A stretch of 64,000 bases of DNA from Drechmeria coniospora (Eukaryota > Ascomycota > Sordariomycetes > Hypocreales > Ophiocordycipitaceae). This document shows positions 58,036 through 64,000 of the stretch, in pieces. The notes under the pieces were generated by a model that had not been told where the DNA came from, ran no database searches, and saw nothing but the letters and a program-made list of their open reading frames with translations. Location of the stretch: the NCBI RefSeq assembly GCF_001625195.1, contig NC_054391.1:3131390-3195389 (forward strand), read 5' to 3'. The position numbers and the translations under genes are program-made. Every line of letters starts with the position of its first letter. Position 1 is the stretch's first letter.

Positions 58036-60425
58036 ATGTGTAACCCCTCGACCCTTTTGGCCGCTTTATACATACTTTTAAATGTTCAGCCCGGACAGGC
58101 AGGGCCCTTGAACTGGGCCCCCAGAATGTGAGTTTACCCAGCAAGCCGTTCCCGGACCAGAGCCGTCACTTAGACGACGACTAGAGAGCGCCGTAACGAA
58201 TCGGTCTCGTCATTTCCTGAGCCCTCGACTCGCCAGAAGTTGTATTCAAAGTATGAAACCATCCCTCCGTTACTGGGAAATAGTGCCGCTAACATGACAT
58301 CAGCCCGTTGGTGGTCCCCGCTGACTCGACGACCGTCCATCACCGTCAGATCCAGACTCTCACGGAGCCCAGCGCTTTCCCATCCTCGGTACCAGACTTG
58401 TACAGAACGACCGAGGAGAAGCCGACTACGTTGAACGACCCTTCAACCGAAGGCTCGAGATCTTCAGCTCTTGCAACGACGGGTGCGACGTCCTCCAGTG
58501 CCAAGCCGGCGACCGATGCGCCCACTCTGTCGAGTATGGCCACGAGTATGGAATCAAGCACCAGGCAATACACTTCTGCTGCAGCGGGTCGCTCCTCTGC
58601 ATTCTCGTCGAGTCCATCTTTATTCACAACCGAGAAATTGGAGACGACTACGCAGTTGAGCGACCTGCTTCCTACTCCAAGTTCCACAGTGGACAACTCT
58701 CACATCACCTCGTCTTCGCACCACTTCTTCAGCACGACGACACGGTTAAGCGATATCGTCTCTACTAGGTCTACCACGGTTGATATTATTCTCACGACTG
58801 GATCGTCGAGCACGTCACTCACCGACTCGACGACGACCGCTGCCACAAAGACTGCTGCCACAACGGCTTTTGGTGCCTCAGAAACCTCGTATCGATCTGT
58901 TAGTAGCCTGTCTTCTCTATATTCCAAGCGGCCGGCCACTTCCTTCATTGGAAATTCGTCATCTTCTTCAACCCAGTTGTCGAATACACTCGCAACAGCA
59001 TCTCGATCACGCACAGGCGCCCCTGTCACTGGCTCGACCACGGTGACTGCCAAAACGACTTCTGCTGTCGCCAAATCTTCCTCGGAAGCCTCCTCAACAA
59101 AATCGTCGTCTGACCCACACACTATTGAAACTTCATCGTTCACGTCGACTGAGCCAGAAGCCGCATCCTCTACCGACAATTCTCTGGCCACGTCCTTTCC
59201 TGAAAATCCAGCTCCATTCACCTTGCTTTCCACCAGCAGCGCCACGGCGCCTGAATTTCTTTCTCCGACAGAAAGTATAACAAACACGCCGTACTTGACT
59301 CCCGAATCAACTCTGCAGTCATTTAGCACCGCCAACGGAGTCCCAGGAGCGAGTTCGGTAGGAGGCCACGGTTCCATCACGACCCCTCAAACCGCACCAT
59401 CGCCCAGCACCGTCGGCTACGAGCCAACTAGTTCTGGCCTTTTGCAACCTTCCGAACTGGCTCCGTCGAGCACTGGGGTTGGAGCTGGTGGAACAACGTC
59501 CTCAGACTTGATGTCCGTGTCTCCTACTACCCTTCACGTGTTTCCAATACCCAGCGAGACTAGTTATCCGTCTCTCATTACACTCTCGTTTTCGGAGTCC
59601 ATATCTACACAATCAAAGTCCACATCTGCTGTGCCTAGCACCCTTATCACCACCGAGCCAACCCGCGTTCCGAACCCGGCCGTTCCAACCGAAATCACCG
59701 CTTACCCTACCGCCACGACAAAAGTGTCCACCAATGAGTATTGGAGGAACATCGATCAAGCCAAGAGCCTCAATAAATTGTATGCCTTACTGACATCTGA
59801 ATCAGCCTGCTCGGGTGGGCAAATTGCCTGCATCAAAGGGCAAATTGCGCGGTGCAAGGACGCCAAGTTCGAGCTCTCGGCATGTGCCGAGGGACAAGGC
59901 TGCTTTGCATTTCCGATGACGAATGTGGTAGGCACCTCGGTGGGCTGTCGGGATCAGAAGGAGGCGCGGATGTTGCTTGGAGAAGGAGCCGAGAGTGCAA
60001 GTCCAGGTGTTTTCGTGCCGACGGTCGTAGATCTGTCAGATGCAGAGAGGACAACAGCGAAATCTGCGAGGGCCACAGCTACCGAAACACCAGGCACTCG
60101 ACCTAGCGTGACGTTGAAAACTGTCATGTTCGTCTCCGGCAAGTCCAAGTTCACCATCACCCAGACCATCCCGCGGTCGTCTCCCACGCCAGACCCGGAC
60201 TCGCTGGTTCTTAACCCAGTCGACGAACCGGGCGACAGATCTGGATATCCTGGCATGGCGACTGGGAACGACAGCCACGGTGGGATCAGAGACGCAGATT
60301 TGGCGCGAACGACAAAGTTTGTGGATGGAACGCCGACAGTGTCGGTCTACTACACCGTGACAGTCACACGAACGGAGCGTGAGACGCAGACGGTGACAAA
60401 GGTGATGCCTGGGCCGACAAACTAG
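58036..60425 (+). CDS. Secreted mucin-like protein with a CBM19-like chitin-binding Cys domain
   Basis: Two exons (58036-58127, 58304-60425) join in frame to 737 aa. The first exon encodes the signal peptide (MCNPSTLLAALYILLNVQPG, cleavage near QAG). About 500 residues of Ser/Thr-rich, probably O-glycosylated sequence follow. A Cys module spans about 530-582: ACSGGQIACIKGQIARC, then FELSACAEGQGCFAFP and GTSVGC, closely resembling the CBM19 family. The C-terminal part is again Thr/Val-rich (VSVYYTVTVTRTERETQTVT) with no hydrophobic tail, so no GPI anchor is evident. It probably binds chitin in its own wall or in a host. The two exons complement each other: the long frame without exon 1 has no signal peptide and no good start. 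Confidence 0.87.
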
Positions 60426-61304
60426 TGCAATATCTTCTCTTTTGTTGTTTGTCATTGCTTTATGCTTAGGATGATTCCGGACAAACCCAGACGATTGTGA
60501 CGAGATAGCCCTTGTGCTGGAGGAGAGGGTCGATGTCAAAAACGGAGTTGCAGAGGACAGTGATAATCGGAGGAGACACGAGGCTAGCACATCGAGTGCG
60601 TCGGTTTCCCTGTAAATATTGAAGGAAGAAACAAGTAGCAGCCTGTGCCCATACGAATAATATTGTACATGGTGCATGCATGCACACCCCTCGCGGGACT
60701 TTCTTTTCGGTTCTCGAATGCGTGAATGCACGCACCCGTTCTAGGCATCGGCTGGTGCAGGTACAAGGGAGCCTCCATCATCTAATACTCAACAAAGCAT
60801 GAACAGTATACATGCAAACGTGCATACATACATGCGTGTCCACTGCCAAAGGGGGAATCGCGGGAAGCCGGGCCAGAAAGAAGCTTCATTAGACCACCAA
60901 CCCGTCCGTCCTGATATACCCATCGCCGCAGGATGCCACGCCGGGCATCCTTGTGTGTATAGTCGTTCCATGCAAGAAAAGAGTTTATCACAGGACCGTG
61001 AAACAATACATGAAGTGTCGAAGGGGAAGGAGTCAAGGGGACATAATGAAAAGGGTGGAGGAGGTGCGGGGATATATCCAACCCTGAACGTGGTGCTGTT
61101 GGTGTGGTATTGTGGAAGAGTGTAGGTGTAAGTGTGGTTGGTGTGTGTGAGCGAGCGTGCGTGTCTGCGTAGTTGCGGGCTACTCCTGCGCCGAGGACGG
61201 GAGACGGTTGATTAGACATATTCCGTTTCTAGTTCTCGACCCATCATCAGGGCCTCGGACCGCATGCGTCCCAGAGACTTCATGCGCCAGGCTGACCCGA
61301 GTTT
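60426..61304. other. Convergent intergenic region
   Basis: About 880 bases between two genes whose 3' ends face each other. Only short frames occur; T-rich tracts near 60430-60460 may serve as 3' end signals of the plus-strand gene. Confidence 0.5.
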
Positions 61305-62893
61305 CTACCTCGAGGAACCGACGGCGGTGCGGTTCGACTCCGCCTCGTTGCGGTCGTTGCCCTTGTCCGTGAAGGGATCCGCAACCTCGAGTCTCTTCGC
61401 CGCGGGCTCGCCGCTCCGGCTGGCGGCGTCGTCGTCGCCGTCGCCATCAGCGGCATCGGGTGGGCCGCCGTACTTTTTGCGCCAAAGCCTGCGCAAAACG
61501 CTGTAGAGGAACTGGTACTGGACATCTCCCTGGACCATGCCGCGGCGCTGCTGACGGAGGGACTCGACCGTGTCGTAGATGGGGTCGGGTGGCTGCTTGC
61601 TGTTGCATCTTTCGTAGGTGCCCGCCTCGAGCTCTCGGATGAGGTGTTCGAGGCAGATGAAGGTTCCGGTGCGGCCGACGCCGGCGCTGCAGTGGACGAT
61701 GCGCGGGCCCAGAGGCGCGCTGAACTCGCGCGAGAGCTTCATCAAGTAGAAGAAGCTGTCCATGTCCTCGACGTTGGGGACGCCAAAATCGGGCCAGCGG
61801 CGATAGAGGAAGTGCCAAATGACGCGGGTCTCGTCGTCTCCGTCGACCTTGAGCAGCAGCTTGCGAATCTCTATCGCGCCGTCCTCGACCTCCTCGAGAG
61901 AGGCAAAGGTCAACTGGGCGGCCCATCCGTCGGCCCAGACGTCGTCCTCGTTGAGGGACCAGGTGGAATCCTCCTTGTAGTGGGGAAAGTATTGGTGGCA
62001 CTTGACGAGACCGTTCTCCAGCATCGTCGTGAGCTGGATAATGACGGCCGGGGAGGGCATCTGCTCGGATATCATGCGCCACACGTAGTCGAACGAGGGC
62101 TTGGTGGGACCCTGCATAGCGATGTAGCGAAGAGGCGGGAGCTTGTCGTTGGACGGAGAGGGTAGGGATATGGTGGAGGCGTTGACGTAGTCGAACTCGT
62201 TCTCCGGAACCTTGAGCCTGACACGGTTGTGGTTCCAGGGCCGGATGTTGCTGTAACGATCCATGGAGCCTCGCTGGTGAAAGTCGCCCTGCTGGTAGTG
62301 CCCCCACTTGTAATTGTCGATGTTCTGGTTGCGATGGGCCTCGGCGACACGAAGCCGCTCAGCCCAGGTGATCTCGTGGAACTTGCGATCGATCTCTGTG
62401 CGATGACGGCATGGTCAGTACCACGAGTGACAGGAGGCGCAGGATCATGTCGCGCATGGGATCATGCATGGGGCTTGGGAGACGCAGCGGACGAACCTTG
62501 TGTCGACAGCGCCAGGAAGGACGGCATCTCGGGTCGGGGCTTGTGAGCATGGCCTTGGGCATGAGCCTTGGCCTCGGCGACGGCGCTGTTGGTGGATCGC
62601 AAGGCGGCATTGGGCGCGATGCCGTCCTGATGGAAGACGGCGGCGATGACGGGCGAGCTGGCAGAGTGGGTGGGTGGCGAGATGCCGCGGGCGCGCTTGG
62701 CCGTCGGCCGGATTCTGAGGTTTCGAAACGGTGACTTCTTCGCCGGGCTCGGCTGCGGACGGTCGGACGGTTCCGGTCCCGCGGCGCCGGCAGGATGGAC
62801 CTCGGCGTCGGAGGAGGCGATTCCTTGTTGCAGGATTGATGTTTCGATGGTGGGAGGCTTCGACTTGCGGCGAAGGCGCGGAATCCTGTCCAT
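61305..62893 (-). CDS. Protein tyrosine phosphatase, classical non-receptor type
   Basis: Removes phosphate from tyrosine residues, typically on MAP kinases in fungi. Two exons (62893-62497, 62395-61305) join in frame to 495 aa. The N-terminal 130 residues are basic, Pro/Ser-rich and disordered (MDRIPRLRRKSKPPTIETSI). The catalytic domain begins at FHEITWAERLRVAEAHRNQN. Conserved blocks are NRVRLKVPENEFDYVNAS, AMQGPTKPSFDYVWRMI, the WPD loop in RRWPDFGVP (near residue 332), and the P-loop HCSAGVGRTGTF with the nucleophilic Cys near 367. The Q-loop appears as QQRRGMVQGDVQYQFLY. An acidic/Lys-Arg tail of about 60 residues follows. The join supplies E-I-D-R-K in front of the domain. Longer frames extend upstream of the chosen ATG, but nothing conserved lies there. 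Confidence 0.95.
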
Positions 62894-64000
62894 GGCCCGA
62901 TGCGAGGGGGCTCCCGAGCCCGCACTCGCACTCTCACTCGCACAGGCGCTTAACCGAGACAGGACGTCGAGCGGCTTTCCAGTGCTGCTGGCGCTGACGA
63001 GGGAACGAGTGCGAGGCAACCCGGACGGAAGCCCGGGACGGATGGTGAATGATGCGGCCCAGGATGGCACGACACCGGCACAGGGCCGGGGGGGGGACAA
63101 AAAGCAGCAGAGGGCGTTGTTGACAAACAAGAAACAGGCCAAAGGAAGGGAGCCAAAGCGATTCCCTCCAGCCAGCAGAGGAACGAGAAGGAAAATTCGG
63201 GTCCAGAGTGGACGAGGGGGAGAGAGGGGGGGATGGAGAAAGCGAGAGAGCGAGGAGCGAGAGAACGAGTGAGGTGAGTGAGGCGAGTAAGGCGAGAGAG
63301 TCCAGAGGGGCGAGAGAATCCAGAGAGGCCAGCGAGGCGAGAGAAGACCAGAGAGGCGAGAGAAGACCAGAGAGTCGAGAGAGACGAGAGAGACGAGAGA
63401 AGCGAGAAGAGGTATTATGACCTAACGGGGTGGATTGGAGTGGGATGTGAGGTCGGTCGTCAGGCCATTCGTCGTCGGATCGCGGGGCGAAGATCGCCAG
63501 CTGGGGCGGCACCTCGGGCACTGCACCTACCTGCAAGTACTCGATACCACTCTTCTGCACTTTCAGATTGCAAGTACTTTGGTGTACGAGAAGGTACTTT
63601 ACTACCTGGGCATACTGTACATGTGTACGTTGTACTGGTACGCTTCCGCTGTCGCTTGTACGATGCCGCCCAGGTGCTATGCTCCATGTTGCACCCAGTA
63701 AATTACCTTCCGACTCGTACCGGGTACATGCACATGACCTCACGGGGTTCCAGTACTTGCAGGTAATTACATGCAAGTACAACGCATAGCACGAGCTACA
63801 GTACATGTATGTACTTGTACAACTAACAAAGTTCCAACACTTACATCATACGCGTAGCCACATGTACAAGTAAGTACTTGTATGTACATGTAGCTGTAAG
63901 TGTACATGTACGGTGTACAACTACACTGCAAGTAAGTAGTAACTACACACCAGGGGCCGAAAGGGATTCTAGCGCCAAGTTGGGAGGTGGGGTGGGATGA
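62894..64000. other. Upstream region of the phosphatase gene and right end of the window
   Basis: Holds a purine-rich repeat block at about 63185-63415 (on the opposite strand a CT-rich tract in the promoter side of the phosphatase gene) and a GTAC-word island at about 63530-63945. No gene is supported. Confidence 0.55.
63185..63415. repeat. Purine-rich GAGAGACGAGAG-type tandem tract
   Basis: About 230 bases almost free of T on the plus strand, built from irregular GAGAG, CGAGAGA and AGGCGAGAGA units. It lies about 290-520 bases upstream of the phosphatase start codon. Long polypurine tracts can form triplex or non-B structures and act as promoter elements; whether this one does is unknown. 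Confidence 0.85.

Overview
This window comes from a nuclear chromosome of a filamentous ascomycete, most likely a Sordariomycete of the order Hypocreales. Genes sit on both strands. They are split by short introns (about 50-170 bases) with GT...AG ends, and their GC-rich exons encode typical Pezizomycotina proteins: NoxB, Spt7, Nab3-like, an RF1-type mitochondrial hydrolase and a Dal5-like permease. A secreted domain known to me from insect- and nematode-associated Hypocreales also occurs. The species cannot be fixed from this sequence. I saw no rRNA, tRNA or CRISPR array.

Layout. The left 36 kb is gene-poor: a Dal5-type MFS permease (3.5-5.3 kb), a Ser/Thr-rich single-pass surface protein (7.6-9.1 kb), a secreted beta-sandwich-type protein (16.6-17.9 kb), NADPH oxidase NoxB (21.1-23.1 kb), a Ubc4-type E2 (25.6-26.5 kb), glutaryl-CoA dehydrogenase (28.2-29.7 kb), a mitochondrial peptidyl-tRNA hydrolase (30.9-31.6 kb) and a Nab3-like RNA-binding protein (33.4-36.1 kb). 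The right part is denser: a ferric-reductase-like flavocytochrome (36.3-38.3 kb), a large secreted modular protein (38.5-41.4 kb), a possible small secreted Cys protein (42.9-43.4 kb), SAGA subunit Spt7 (44.1-47.6 kb), a VanZ-like membrane protein (48.9-49.6 kb), prefoldin subunit 3 (50.6-51.5 kb), a candidate solo LTR, a coiled-coil orphan-type gene (52.2-52.8 kb), a large mitochondrial protein (53.2-56.3 kb), a mucin-like chitin-binding wall protein (58.0-60.4 kb) and a protein tyrosine phosphatase (61.3-62.9 kb).

Between the genes lie islands several hundred to 2000 bases long. They are made almost entirely of short palindromic words built around GTAC (TACTCCGTA / TACGGAGTA, AAGTACTTGCA, GTACAGTAC), plus microsatellites and minisatellites. 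The most notable non-coding finding is a 77-base element present three times with no length change (18.4, 29.9 and 57.0 kb). It contains an imperfect inverted repeat around the 10-mer GTAGCGCTAC. The most notable protein finding is a family of secreted proteins sharing a beta-sandwich-type domain: one copy at 16.6 kb, and two copies fused behind a cysteine-peptidase-like domain at 38.5-41.4 kb.

There is no operon or obvious biosynthetic cluster. Functional themes are core housekeeping (transcription, RNA processing, proteostasis, mitochondrial translation, lysine catabolism), redox at membranes (NoxB and a Fre-like reductase), and a cell-surface/secreted set suited to host or environment interaction. 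All gene models are mine, from reading frames and splice signals. Where the exon lengths of a multi-exon model add up to an intact frame, I say so.
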